64,000 nucleotides of DNA from Galeopsis tetrahit (taxonomy: Eukaryota; Streptophyta; Magnoliopsida; Lamiales; Lamiaceae), in the NCBI GenBank assembly GCA_963675135.1, contig OY776129.1:70711348-70775347 (forward strand). Reading direction: 5' to 3'. The notes beneath the pieces were generated by a model. It worked only from the letters and a program-made list of their open reading frames with translations, did not search any database and was not told the origin of the DNA. The position numbers and the translations under genes were made by a program. Shown here piece by piece: positions 45,601 through 60,600 of this stretch (positions within the stretch are counted from its first letter, which is position 1; each line of letters begins with the position of its first letter).

Positions 45601-48600
45601 ACAGATCCTCGCTTTCCAATCGGGTATATGTCCCAAGAACTGTTCTATAAATAGGAAGACCACGTAGAACTTCAAGTTCATCCCTTCCATAACTAGTATT
45701 ACTAGAATGGAAGTCAGAAGCAAATAATCTGAAGAGTGCATCTCGGTCTGAATCTGGAAAGGACGTAAGTTGAGAAAAATATCCTGCTTTTTTAGCTGCT
45801 ACAAGTTTGGATGCTATTATTTGTCCTAGTGACTGTCCATCTGCTGGCAAACATTTCGACGGAGGAGCGCAGTCCAAGTAATTAACATCAAAGATAGGGA
45901 TGTTGTGTTGATTCAGCAGTGAAAATAACCAAGGATATTTTTCTTCTATAAATTTAAACGACGACAAATATGATTGAACATCAATAGGCTCGGAAGAAAA
46001 CTCAGATTGACTATCTTCAAATGTACCAACTTCAGAAGTAGCAGTAGAAATAACCAGATCCTTAATGGGGGGAGGAACAAAGACGAGATGACGTTCCCTC
46101 ACACGACATAAGATTGGACGACCAAGAAAAGCAGGAATAAGTGGCCAATCAGAAAAAAGTGAGATGTCTTCTGATGAGCCACTGGTTATCTTCCAGAAAA
46201 GTCTAATCCACTCAGAAGACGGACCAGCTTCGCTACCAGAACTTGCAGATTTCTCCCATGAAAACCAGGGAGCATTTTTTGAGCCAATAACATGATTAGC
46301 CCAGTTTTCGTGAAAAACAGATTGCATGTGGCTAGCAAGAAAAGAAAGGGAGAAAGCTTGGACTTTCAAGAATGATTGAATAGAGATGTTTGAAAAAATA
46401 CTTTGCAGGACTGGTCTCTCCAGCACTTCAGGATGAATGAATTTTCCAGCTAAAGAAGTAATTAAAGATTGTTCCTCTTTGTTTCCAACCCAAACATCAG
46501 TATATCCCAATTTGATCAAACTATTTTTTGCAGTTGGACATGGTAGGCCTCTGATTTCAAAGGATATATAGAAAAGCCTTTCTTCCTCACTTGTACTGAA
46601 GCTATAATGCCCATAACTGGTAATTCCTGTCAAAGGGTTCCTGTGAGACGAAGAACCACCTCCTCTCCCTATATCTTCAACAACTCCACGACCAAAATCG
46701 AATAAAGCCCTCCCTAAGCTTGTCATCATTTCAATTGCATCTCCTCCAGAATTGCCTGAATTTGGGGGTAAGACTCCATGCATGCGTTGATTAGTGCCTG
46801 ATACAGCAACCGGATGATTATATTCTTTCTTGCTTAAAGAACCGAAATCAGGATTATTGGACTCGGATGACTCATCCACGAGTTGAATATCCGATAAGCA
46901 GTATTCAAGTACATCTATGTAGGTGTCAATTGACCAACTAGTGATGGAAGGTGAGGATGCACGGAGAAGTTCTCGGACCATCTTAGGTTTAATTTCTCTT
47001 ACCGAAAAACCCACAGCCTGAATTTCAGTCACCAGTTCCCATGGGACAGAAAAAACTGGATAATGCTCCTTGACAAAAGCACAAACTGTAGCGGGTAGCA
47101 AGTTATCGCCCACCCCATTTCCAGGTTGTGAAAGAAACATACCATCTGAAGCCTTGACAAAATTTCCAGAATACAGCTGCCAAACAGGAAGCTCAACAAG
47201 GCGAATATACAACGGTCTAATAACTTGTTCAACCAGACACAGCCAGTCTGCCTTAAGAGGCTTCATGGACGTTGAATCTTCACCATTCATAGGTTGCTTG
47301 ACCACAGCATTCTGGTACGACCTAGGCCAAAAAGAATATATTTCATCCCTGTAAGAACTCAAAATTGCACTCAAAGAACGGCCCAAATTCGGTTCAAGAC
47401 CAGATGTCAATGGGTCACTCTGTAACTTTTGCATTTCAAGTATCAATTTGATATAAGAGTCGCGAACACAAGACATCAGCTCTCTGTTCCAAGCTTCGAT
47501 TAACTGACTTCCAGCATCAGATTTCACCTCCAGTCCAGCTTTGCTGTCTTGGAATCTGAATAAATAGCGACCCCGATTATGGCGCACAAGAAATGACCCC
47601 ACCACTGTTACTGGTATGTTCATGCTACTGGATAGAGGAAGAGGGGACATAATGGTATTTGATGGATAATGATCAGCCGGATGGCCATTTCGAGATATGT
47701 GTGCAGCAACTCCAGCAACAGGTGTAAGGTTGTATGCAAGATACCGCCTGCATTTACTGAAATTTATCAGTTTGGAGACATAAACATATAGTGAGAAGAC
47801 TTTAATCTTGAGGGCAGATCCATGACATATAAAACATCAACCAGTACTTCTATATTATACATTATGTGAGGGCTTGTTAAACAGATATTCACGATCCAGG
47901 TTTCCAGAAATGTTTTTGAATGGTTTGAATTCCCTGTTTTTTGGCCACCTACATATTTCCACCACTATTAATGATCTATAATCAAGGGATTTATTCAAAA
48001 GACCAACTACTCCCATCTAGATGGTGTTTACTTCCACCTGCGAGTTAATTCTCCAGGCAATTACGTCATATGCTCCTCATCCCAAAGATAGTATTTAGAT
48101 ATTTATTTGACTAGAAACAGATAGAAGTGCAAAACCCAGGGCATGTAAGACTAGAAACAGATGTCTTGAAAAGAATAAACCAAATTATAGAGTAAGGCAA
48201 GAGTAACAACAATTTCAATTTTTAGAGGATAGAAAAACAGTAGTGTAAATATATGATATGACAATAGGAAACAAGTGGCCTCCTATTCACTTACACCAAC
48301 ATGGTTAGATAAGCAATTTAGGTAAGCAAAGCCAAGGTAGAGATTAGTATTGATGTTAAAAGAGACATCCTCTCACTTCCATTGATGACTACATAATTAG
48401 CCCCCATGACAAGCTATTCATACTAACAGCACTCCGAACATGCGTAAAATGATCAAATGAATGAAGGCCCAATTGTCTTAATATGAAGCAGGTAGGAAAA
48501 CATGCACGCCATTGATGTAAATGTATAAAAAGTCACTAACTGCCTCCCCAACCTTCTTCCCACTTATTACCTCACAGAGTAGCAAAATAGATGAAATAAG

Positions 48601-51600
48601 TCAATGCTTCAGCATTCACATACTTGTAAATCAGCATAATTTTATATGCCAATTTTTTGCATACCTATCAAGTGCCATATTTCTTGTTTGACCAGAACCC
48701 ATGCTGAGCACAACAAGCCATCGATCAACAAATCTAGCTCCCCCCTGATTCGAGTTCACATCGAGAACATGCAATTTGATTGCAGCAGTAGAGCTCCCAA
48801 ATATACTTGACAGATGGAATTTCTTCCACTTCTTTTCTGTGAATGGATTTCTGACAACAGCTGATAAAGGATCAATATCAATAGAATAGTCAAGGCATGG
48901 TTGTGGGCTTCCATCCTCCCATGTTGACAAAGATACCTGTGTAGTGAAACAGTCATTAGCACCAACACCAAAACTACTGTTTTTTTTTCCTGGTTCTCAT
49001 TGTTAAAACTGAACCCCTTGGCATATTGAAGTAACTAATTCTAGATGTTTCAAGGCAATCACCTTTTGGTAAAAATGAATCAGATGTTTGAGGACAATCA
49101 CCTTGCGGTTAATTAAGCAATGACTTTTTCGTTGCAGTTAATTAACCACTGCTGGGAATGTGTTCATGAATGAATTCAAAAAAATTAAAGCTCATGTCTT
49201 AGAATTATAATTGAGATTTCATACTAAATTGTAATTAACCAACCATGTCAAAATGTATTCTTCTCAAGGAAAGCTGACACCTCAAAGGAAAAGCAGCAAA
49301 AATGTATTAATAAGCCAATTATCTGCTCTCTTTTTACACACCACTGACTACAATATTTGTTTTCCAATTAAAACTGACTAATCATCTGACCACCTATAAT
49401 GGTTGAACTAGCCTTGCTATGAAACTAACCTATGAACAAATGATGTTTAAATAGGTTGGTCGAGTTTTTTAATCTATTTTCCGTATATCCCAACTTCATT
49501 AACCCATCAAAATTAGTTCCTAGTGCCGTAATATATTTGGAATTTTGGATTGTCAATCCAACAACCAAAAGAAACTGCATCGAGATACTTGATTTATTTT
49601 TATGTCAGCAAAATGCTGCAACAACAAGTTCATCATGCAATGCTTCAAAAACATTCTATAATGATCGTTATGTACATGTTACAGGATTTATAGTAGTGCA
49701 TTGATGCTTAGAAGATAGTGAATATTGACTGAGATATTTATCTTATCAAAAAGGAAAGTAGATATGAAATTTATGTGCCACAATTCTGTAGCTAGGATGA
49801 CTTGAAACGAAATGCTTCAGACAGCTTATCCATGTCCCAACTTTACCCAAGCATAACGAGAGTTAATAATATGCCACTAAGCAGGTAAGAGTCGAGCCCC
49901 AATATACCTGTACATTATAATTCAGTCTCTGTTGAACCATGATCAGATGGGACTTAATTCAGTTTTAAAGGGGACAACAGATTACCAAGCTTAGTTGTAA
50001 CTATTCTACCTTCAAATCAGGCTATATAAATATGTAATATCCAAGACTGGGGACCTAAAAACCATTTAATGATGCTCCTTAAAACAACGTAAGCATGATT
50101 TCGATATTTTCTACTGTCATTGTTTCCACATAAAATTCGATACTATTTTCTACTGTCATTGTTTCCACATAAAATTCTTGGCCTCATAAAGGAAATAATA
50201 CTGGAAAGTTTATCTTATGAACTTCAGATGGATCTTTAAACCCCCCCCCCCCCCCCTTTACCCAGTGGATTAGTCATTCATTCTTGCATTTAAAACTGAA
50301 ATTACCTGTGAAATTGACTTCAAAAATAGTATCAATTTAGAAGCATGCTCCATGAACTTGTTAAATATCAATGGCATCCTTGTTGAATCAATCTGAGCTC
50401 CATCACCCATGCTTTTACATGACAGAGGGAGGCGTATGACAGTAGAATCAGCTGATGACCATGGAAAATTTTCATCGATCATCAGTGGACTGAACTGATC
50501 ACGAAATCGCTCAGTCAATTTTGTACCTGAAATAAGGGAAGGGAATATTAGTGTACTCTCTGCTTGACAGCATAGTCACATGCAATTAAAAAAATTAAAC
50601 ACTTAAGAATGTGCAACATTTAAGAAGGTTCAAAACAGCAGGGTTTAAAACTAAACTTCCAGTGTCCAACTAGAATTCTGTATTCCATCAGTAGTCCTAC
50701 CCATAATCTAGGCAATCAGAAACTAGGGCCATTCTGGAGTGCCTTTGCATCTCAATGGCTACAGCAGTTCTAGTGCAACAGAATAAGGAAGAGATTGCAG
50801 GCTGAAATTGCTTTAAGAAATGTACACACGCACGCGTACTAAGGAAGTGACATTGAAGTTTGAAGACCTATGATAAGCTAAAAATCGATTTATCTCACAC
50901 ATGTCCAGTCATTAAAGATGACAATGCAATTACATACTTCTTTTCAGATAACTGATGAAAGAATGCAACTTTCTAAAAGACATCTTTAGCACTTTCAGAG
51001 GCAGTATAACAAACAAACAAACTGAGCCTTTAATCCCAAATAACACATGAACCAATATAGAATCACGTTGGGTCGCCTGCATGAATTGATCTTTAGTACT
51101 TTCAGAGGCAGAATGAAGGCATTAATTACTTTCTTCATTAATCTTCATCCATGGAGAACACGAAAAAGAAGCAAAACGGTGAAGAAAAGAAGGCAGAATG
51201 ACTCCTTGAAAATCTTCTGACTCCTTGAAAATCTATTATTCCTTTCTAACCAAATGGACCAAAAAAACCACCAGAACTATAAACCCCATAACACCCTTTT
51301 TAATGCATAAAAACCGAACTTAACAAAAAACAAATTAGAAGTACTTGACAAAAAAAAGGAAATTAAGAGGGGGAAAAAAAGGAAAATAAGGAAATAGGAA
51401 GCGCCATAGAGCTACCAATTTGCCGTATCTCAGTATGTAATTTAATTGTCACAAGAGGCATCCCATCAACTAAATGAACCAAATGATACTTATCAAGCAA
51501 AAATGACAAGACAACTAGTGTTTGTAAGGCATACCTCTCAGGGGGAAAACTTTAGCAGAAGGTGAATGTGTTGTAGATGTAGCAATTGCTAAACCCTGAG

Positions 51601-54600
51601 GATCAAAAATATACAAATAGCCATCAGACATCACTGATGGTAGATCGCTGATGGAGAAAGAGCTAAGCAATCCCAAGCCGTAGTTTATAGTATCACCCCT
51701 CAGACTCCACGGTGGAAGAAACTGGAAACTAGATAATTCATCTCCACTCAAGCTGGCTCCCTCCAAGATTGCCACTAAGGCAGGCCCTTGAAATTCAGCT
51801 GCATAGGTTGAAAAAGTAAGTTAGGGGAACCAACACAATTGAGAGATCCACAATCAGAAAAATGCTAGAGCATAAAAATAAAGCAGTTCCAAAGACACCA
51901 GATTGAAAACATATGAAGAACTATCAAAAACTGGCATTTCCAAGAACTTCATAAATCCAGTTTGCAATTTTATCACTGCTTGCCAAAAGCTTAATTTCCT
52001 TTTAACATATATTAATATAGTTAGGTAAAAGTACAAATCCAAAACAGATTACCAAGGTTGTGCTGCAACAGAGATTGACGTGGATGTTCCCTCTTGTCAA
52101 AGATGATGTGAAGCTTTTTGGCTTTGCAGCAATCAGCCAATTCGAGTAAATCAAAGAGAAGAAACTCATAGTTGCCGTGTGATTCCAGTAGCTCACATAT
52201 TTTGCTATAATCCATGCATGGAAAATCTTTAGTGAATTCTTTACTGACTAAAGAAAGGGACCGAAGTGATTGGATGCCCAATTTATTGGCCAGGTCATGG
52301 CTGATTGAGGAATGCACAAAACGTTTACCGACAACATAATTGGTTTCCATCCATGGTGCATCATTGTACACAAGATCTGATGCACCTATGAGCACTCCAG
52401 TAAAATCCGGTATCAAAAGCTCACTGGGATTTTCTAGTCCTGACCCTTCCAAGTAGTTATCTGTGATCGCTTCTAGGACACAAATGACAAAGTTCAACTG
52501 ATCAGTTGAGAGAGCACCACCTTTTACATCATTTTGCAACCGTTTCAGAACATTAATATAGTCAGAAACCTCAAAATTATGTCTTACTCCCAATGCAAGA
52601 AGCAAATCTTGGAATATTGATAGCTCAGAGGGTACCACATAGATGTACGGACTGAATTTCACAGGCGAATCAAATGCAAGCACATCTGGGGCCACAAAAT
52701 CATCTCCAATCCAAACCCATTTAGCACCTTCCAAGGAAGATCTAAGAGATGCCAGATCTTCAGTCTTAACATAATTTTGCAACTGTGAATAAATCAATGG
52801 TATTTGCTTTCTCAGCTCAGCATCATAATGCACCTTGATTTCATTATAACTGTTACATAACCCGAGTAATTGGGTGGACAGTATATCAACTGGCAAAGGA
52901 TCCACCCAACCAAGCTTGTATTCTAGGTATTTGGAACATTCACCATCTAATACATGCAGCTTTGATGAAACCTTCCACATCTGTGATTTGGGTCTCGTAG
53001 TGACTGGTGCTGCTATTGTATGTCCTGAGCCTAACCATGGAAGACAGTCAACTGGTGGGTCAGAGCATACCGGACACCAGCTGATGCACCGAAGATCTAA
53101 CCAAAAGTCTTCTCTACTCATATCATCAACAACGTTGTTAACTACTGATTGGACATTCAAAGCATTTGATACGAGCTCCATCGAACGATTAACAAACAGC
53201 TTCTCTTCTTCATCTCCAGCAACTGCATCACTCTGAGATTCTGTAGTATCAGCAAAATGATCACTTTCTTCTGCAAAGGGCAGCTTCAACGATTGCTCGT
53301 TCAAACAAGAAAGCAGTCTCCTTGCAAGCGTGAGTGCTTCAGAGTCTCTTGATTCATACAACATTGAGACGGACCTGGCACAGTCCAGTAAACCAGTAAT
53401 ACTCAGGGTTTGTTTAAGTCCGAGGGTGACTAAAACTTCCAGAATTTCAGGGTCAGATAAGTCCTTGGAGGGAAAGAAGGCTCCTTCATGGAGAAATAGT
53501 TTTAGTTCAGGAACACGGGGATCGTAAAGCCTGTGATAGAGCAAATAAAAATCAGTACTTGCATAGGTGGATCAGTAACAAAAATTTAGATATGCAAACA
53601 ATAATCACAAATAAGACTTTCTGTGCAAATTTATGATGCCATTTTTCACTCTGTCGCAACTCGCAACCTAGTTTATTATTTTACAGCATGCAATGAAGTT
53701 TTCTCCTGTTTTAAGACACAATAAAGATCTATTCACGCTCAGACACTTTATTTGAAGTCTCTGACAAATAAAGATGAAAATTATATCACTAGCCAATCCA
53801 CAAAGCACTCAAATCACAGATGGCCATCAAGAAAAAAAACTTGTTCATTTCCTAAAACAAGAGAATTTGTGCTCTCTGCTGCTATTTTGTACAAAATACC
53901 AATCTCTTCTTTCAGGACATTTTCATAAGCCACATCGCACACTTATTACTTCGACACACGAAGTCTTTAAACCGTTAATGCACTTACGGAAGATGATGCG
54001 CAGGCATCTCATGAAGTGTTCATACAGCACTAATACAACTTTGTGTGTATTATAATTGATAATTATATCTTAACCGACACCATGGATATTTGAAACCATT
54101 AATCAATGCAAGTAGAACTTCAATTCCTTTTTTTATAAGAAACAGAAGTTCTATTAATTAGGGATAGAAGGTAGGGATCAAGTAGAACTTCAATTCCTTG
54201 TAATCACTTCTCATGCATTTGAATAAATGTTTTGACTGTAAGTAAACGCTTAAGGACAAACGTACCTGCATGGCTCTCTCCAACCTCCATCAGATGACTG
54301 AACAAAAGGAATTGCAGAAAATGCTTCTTTGCAAGTGTTATCTTCCTCAATCAAGGATCTAATATCTCTTAAAATGCTTAAGAGAAGACCCTCCTGGGAA
54401 ATGCGCTCTGGCATGTGCAAGAGCACATAATCTCTGTAGAACTCCAACTTTGACGGTTCTTTGACACCTAAATATTTCTCCAGAATTATTCTCTCTCTCT
54501 CCGAATCCAATTTCACAAAGTCATCATCTAAAAAACACTCGCGTGCAAATTCTGGTTTGATCCATTTGAGAGATTTCAAAGGTACGAGTTTTCTACTCTT

Positions 54601-57600
54601 GAACGACTCAAACATTGGTATGTGCTTAATTATATGGACATGGGTGCTGTCCATTAAACCATCAGAGAACCATTTCGATTGAAGAATAAAACTTCTAATT
54701 TCATGCAGTCCCCCATCAGTAGCATCACCAAAGAGCTCTTCAATGTCATCTGGTTTACCAGTGACTGCCAGCAGTGCGTTGAGAACACCAATTGCTGTTG
54801 AGTCCTGCACATAAAGTTTTAACTGTGCATGTTCAATAGGGATGTCGCGTCTCAGTATAAGGCATCCTGCACTTTGCAACAATGCTGACATACTTTCACT
54901 CCACCCACCATCTCTAATCACATTAGAATTTTCAACAAGCTGTATGAGATAACTGTTTTCAACTGGCAAAATTGGCCAGTTAGAAAACAATGAAAGATCT
55001 TCACAAGATGATCTAAGATAGCTCCATAGTAACCTTAACCATTCCAAACTTGGATGGCCTTGATTTTCAGGAACCCATGTCACCTGCTTAACATTATGCC
55101 ATTTGGCCGGAATTAGTCTTGTAAGCATATCTTCAAGCAGGTGACATGTCAGAAAGTACAAATTAAAATCTTCACTTTCAGCTAAAGAACACAACTTATG
55201 ATAAAGATACTCCGAAATCTCGCCGTCTACCAGTTGATGTGGGACACAGTCCTTTAGAAGTCTATATCCATCTCCTGTTGTAACATAAATTTGTTCAGTC
55301 AACCCCCTTTTGTCTAGTTTTGTAAATGCACCACTTGAAAGTGGAATCAAGGGTAAGCCATAGAAACTTTTTGATACAACCGGACTTCTAAGATCAAGCA
55401 AGCAGTATTCAAGGGTTAAGATCATGGCATTTCTATCTTTGAATTCCCGTTTCCTCCGAATTAAAAGTGTTCTCAGTAACTGAGGCGTGAGGAAATGCAG
55501 TGATGGGCAGATTTCCATAAATTTGTCAACAATATCCTTTGGAACATCGACCACAGGTAAACCAGTATCAGACAATGCTTCTAAAAGCTCCCATGATTTG
55601 TCAAAATTGTGATCAGGAAAAATTGCTTGCTTAGCTGAAATCCACTGCCCTCCTCGGGTTTTGGTGTATAACACACGAACACCACTCTCAGAGACAAACT
55701 GGTAAAGCTTCTGTACCAGAGTGGTCCAAGGTCCAAAACCTCCTGCTGTAGGCCATAAGGAAAAGAATAAATCACTTAGGCCAAATTCCAGTGCAACTGT
55801 TTCAAGAAGATGACCATAAGCAGGGGCAACTACTTCTTCAAGGAGATACATGTTCCAGTCCGAACGCTTCTTTCCATCTCCTGCCATGTCATCACCGAAC
55901 CATATGTCCCTTCGGTTTGATGATAACTCAAAGTAGGAATTTATGTGAACCGGAAGACCAGTACTAATTGGAAGAGGTAAGAAGCAAAAAGCGCGTCCTT
56001 CAAAATTTAACGAGGCTCTAGTGGAAGTTTGAAGGATGTGCAGAATGTCAGCAGCATTAGCAACTGATGTATCCAAATTTTCCTCACCCACACTTACTCC
56101 TTTCTCGACCTCAACAGTGTTGATAGGTGTTGCCACACAGACCCAGGGAACAAGCTTGTATTTCTTGTCCAAAGTTGCAAATTTACCTTTCCTTTGGAAA
56201 CTTCCTAAGCATTCACTAGTTAACCACAAGCATGACCTACAACCTGAAAGGTTATTCTCGGTCACCAAAAGCTTCTGAGACCTCCACGGAATACCCATAT
56301 TGATTGATTTGCTTAACTTGTTAAGAAACTGATCCATACTCAATTTATCTCGTTGGGTCTCAAAAATAGAGCTAAAGATCTGATGAAATGGACCTTTTTC
56401 AACCTCAGGCTCATTAACACAATCCTTGCGGACAGAGTGTAGTAATTGCATTTCGCTATCAGGACCTTCTTTAACAAAAATGGATATAGTCTTGACATTT
56501 TTCAGAAATAGCAATGTTGCAGAAACAACCTCTGAGAAGGAAGTGAACAGTGATAAGACATCAGCAGGTGCATACACTTCTTTCTTTATTTGGCTTCTAG
56601 AGGCAGCATTAGCAGTCCTCAGGGCAAAACGAAAGAGAGTGCCAGGAAACGGATGCTGCAGATCACATCCAAAGTGCAGAAATGGAGAAAACTGATCAGG
56701 AAACTGTCCCAAAATGTTTCTGCCTGCAAAGTTGATTCGGAGCCCAGGGTGACTCGGAGAGATTCCAGGCAAATTGCAGGCATGAGGGTCAAACATGACA
56801 ATATTTTCTCCTGAAACAAAAGCTGGTATGTCGGTGAAGTGATAAACGCAATTAAATCCAAGACCAAATCTTCCAATTGCAAATGGTTTTTCTAGTTTAC
56901 TTTCCTGGCCAATCCGAGAAATAGCATAAAGATCTTGTGAGCTAAAGACAGAGTCATTGAAACAATAAAGAGCAGGGCCCTGCCAATCTCCCATTTCAGG
57001 TGAAAGAAGAGATGAAGTCCCATAATGAGATTTATCCAATAAAAAGGTCACATTTGACGCTCCTGCATCCTCAGCATTTTGTACCAACTCAAAGAGAACT
57101 CCAGGCCCATCCGCATACATTTCAAGTATATGTCTAAGTCTGGTTGTCAAAGCTTCATGCTGCCCAAATGCTTCAGCTGCTCCAGACAAACTCAAATTCA
57201 TTGAGTCGGCACTCTCTGCAAGCAAAATCCTCCGAAAGGATCGTACCCCAAGCTTTTCAGCAACATCATGAGAAATGTTACGATGAACAAATTTATGAAC
57301 AGCCTGTTTGGCACCTAAAGATAAAGCTGTACTGCCTAATAACTTGCCAGAACCTTCAGGCTCAAGCAACCAGGGAGCATCATTGAAGACTAAATTTGTT
57401 GCATTAATTAGTCTGCCTGATTCATCTGGAAGATATATATTGGTTTCATCTTTGCTGAAGTGAGCTTCAGCAAGGTGCTGAGCTATAAACGTAGCAGCAG
57501 TGATTTCCTGAGAATCCAAAGGAACATCGCCCTTCTTAGCGGCCATCCTATGTAATATATTTGCATAATCGGAGGGCCGCAAATGTTCTTGAATGCCTAG

Positions 57601-60600
57601 CTCCAAGAATAAGGCACTGAATGCAGCTAAATCAACAGGAATAACACGTATATATGGAGCCAAATGAAGAGGGCCACTGAGAACAACCTCCTTCGAAGTG
57701 GCAAACCCGTCTCCAACCCATATCCACCGAGAACCTTCTAGAATAGCCTTCACAATTTCTATTTCATCTGAACCAAGCAAGGCCATCAAGATGGAATATA
57801 TCTTTGGCATCGCTAAAGCCAGTTCCTGTCGTAGAATCAGATCAGAAACCATCTCATTATTTTTCCCGAGCTCAAGAAGCTGGGCAGCAATTACACTTCC
57901 TCCAGGAGGGCTAGACCAACCAAGTTGATAGGATAATGCTGATGAGGAACATTCTCCATCCAATATACGCATACTCGCAGAAACGAGCCACAAGTCCAAG
58001 AATGGTCTAACAAGCTTAGGAGGCGCAACCAACGATGAGGAGGCAGGCCAAGGTAATGACATATACGGCGAAGAGATGAGAACTGGGCACCATGAAATCA
58101 GCTTGAGCTCATTCCAGAACTTTTCCAAGTCTGATTTAAACCGCTGGGATTTGAATACATTTGAAGCTCTTAAGAAAATTCGATTCACTGTTTTTTTATC
58201 ATCCTCCAGTACATCAGGTAGCCACTTTGACGCATTGACTTCCAGATATGAAAGAAGTACTTTTCCTCTATAATGAGCTTTTTCCTGATTTTCATGCATT
58301 AAGTGTTCCACATGACGAGCACTTTGTATGACTGCATCAATGGAAGCAGTTGTCTTAAGACCCAATCCTTGTAACATGTCTAAGACACCTGATTCCTCGA
58401 AAACCCCAAAAGGAAAACTATCAGAATCTTCCAGTAAAGCAAACAATTCCTCATTTCTTGGATCATAGAGCATTGTGGGGCTTTTAAGGGTACCACTAAC
58501 AGTTGGGACAAATTCCAGATTTCTCAAGTTTTCCCTGAACGACGTATCTTCCAAACATAATTGTGGTAACTCCTGAAGAACTGAAAGCATAACCCTATTA
58601 CGAACATCAGTTTCCAAACGTTCTATCCTATTGAAAACGTGCATCTTGTAAAACCGTGTCTTCCTCATCCTTTCAATACCATAATACCTCATGAGCAACT
58701 CTTCCTCAGTGCTAGAAAGATTAATGAGAAACTCACCTGAAAACAAGCACTCTTGGCATCCAAATGGGGGTAAGAATTTACTAGGGTTTACTAAATCAGA
58801 ATACTTGAACATTTCAGTAGATTCTCCATCATACACTCTATAAATAGGAAGCCACTTGCTATTCTGTATGCGCGATTCATCCATTTGTTTTCCAACAAAC
58901 CATGCAGGACTAAGAAGAAATTGACGAAGCTCATCTCTCTCATTTCCTTCCAAACACTGGAGAAGTTGAGAGATACTATCATTGGAAGACACACCATAGA
59001 TTGAATCCAGAACGCCGACAGCATCAGCACCATGAACATAATTGATCAAATCAGGGTGTCCAATGCAAAATTTGCTGTTCAATATATTGCATCCTATCTT
59101 AGCAAGGATATTCTGCAGTTTGTCGGACAATTTTTCAACATTCAGCAGTTTTTTCTGCCTTGAAGGCCTATACAAATGACCAGCCACTGATGGTATAATA
59201 GGCCAATCTCCAAAAAGAGATAACTCTTGGCATTGTTCACAAAGGTAACGCCAGAAAAGCAGAAACCAGGATGAGCTAGGATGCGAAGAATCTGAATCCG
59301 GATTCCAAAAAACCTTCATTTTGTATTTCCATTCTGCAGGTAAAAGTTCAGAAAGTAATTTCATGAACTCATTTACAGTTAAAACAACTAGGTTTGCCCC
59401 TGAGACATTCGCTATCGATGTTAGTCTGCCTAGCAGCTTTACAGGAATGCTCCTGTCGATTATTCTATTTGAAATCCGTTGAAGAAGCTCATATTCCAGC
59501 TCGTTGCAAATAAAGTAGGCCCGTTCTGAGGATCTGGATAATGATCCAAATTCACCATTAGCCAATGGAAGCAAAGGCAGGTCAGATGCATGAAACCCAA
59601 CATCTGTATCAATCAAGTCCTCGAGGCAGTACTCCAGCAACATGAACTTGTCGGATCTGCCAATTCTACTTAAATATTTGCACTCTCTCAAATATCGGCG
59701 TACGGTATCAGGAGTAACTACTTTTTGGTGCCCGACGGATTTGCAATTTAAGATCATCTCAAATAAGTCATTTGGCAAAGGAACAATAGGCATTCCAAGC
59801 TGCACAAGAACATCATAAATTTCCTTATTATCAGAAACTTCCAGGTCATAAAGAAATGCTTCCTCAGGTGAAATCCACTGCCCACCTTCAACATGTGAAT
59901 ATAAGACGGGTGACCCCCAGATAATCTTGTAAATATGCTGGACTAACAAAGTCCAAGGCTGTTCGAATGAACCAATAGGCCAAAAAGAATAATACTCTTT
60001 TGTTGAACCCAGGATTTCTCGCATGCTAAGCAGCAATTTAAGGTAACTAGGTGCCACAACATCTTCCAGTAGAAGCCTGTTCCAGATAGAGCGCATTTTT
60101 CCAGATTTGTCCATGTCATCACCATACCAAATGCCCCGACGATTTGAAGAAACCTCAAAATATCCATTAATTTGAACTCGGAAACCAGTTTTTACAGGCA
60201 ATGGAAGAAAACAGAATGCCCGCCCAAGCTTTAAAACATCATCCTGTCATAATTCACATGAAAAATGTATGACATGAGTAGTCAGAAGAGTAACAATTTA
60301 GACTATGAGCTATTTGCTTTTCTCTTCTGTAAAATGGAAGCATAAGATCACATGCAGATTATGCTTAAAACCGATTGAAGCTAGTTAAGGCAAATAATGA
60401 TTAATCACAACGTAAAAGGCAAATTTCAGCACCAGTACTATGTTCATCTTCTAAACCCCTAACAATACTTAGCGTGGAGCCACAGTAAAATCATGAGGTT
60501 TCTTCAAACATTTCTGGAGGGATGAGTAGTTGTACAACCTAATCCGAAATGCTCAAGCATCTAGCAATACATGTTTCTTGCTTTCTATCTTATAAGCAGA

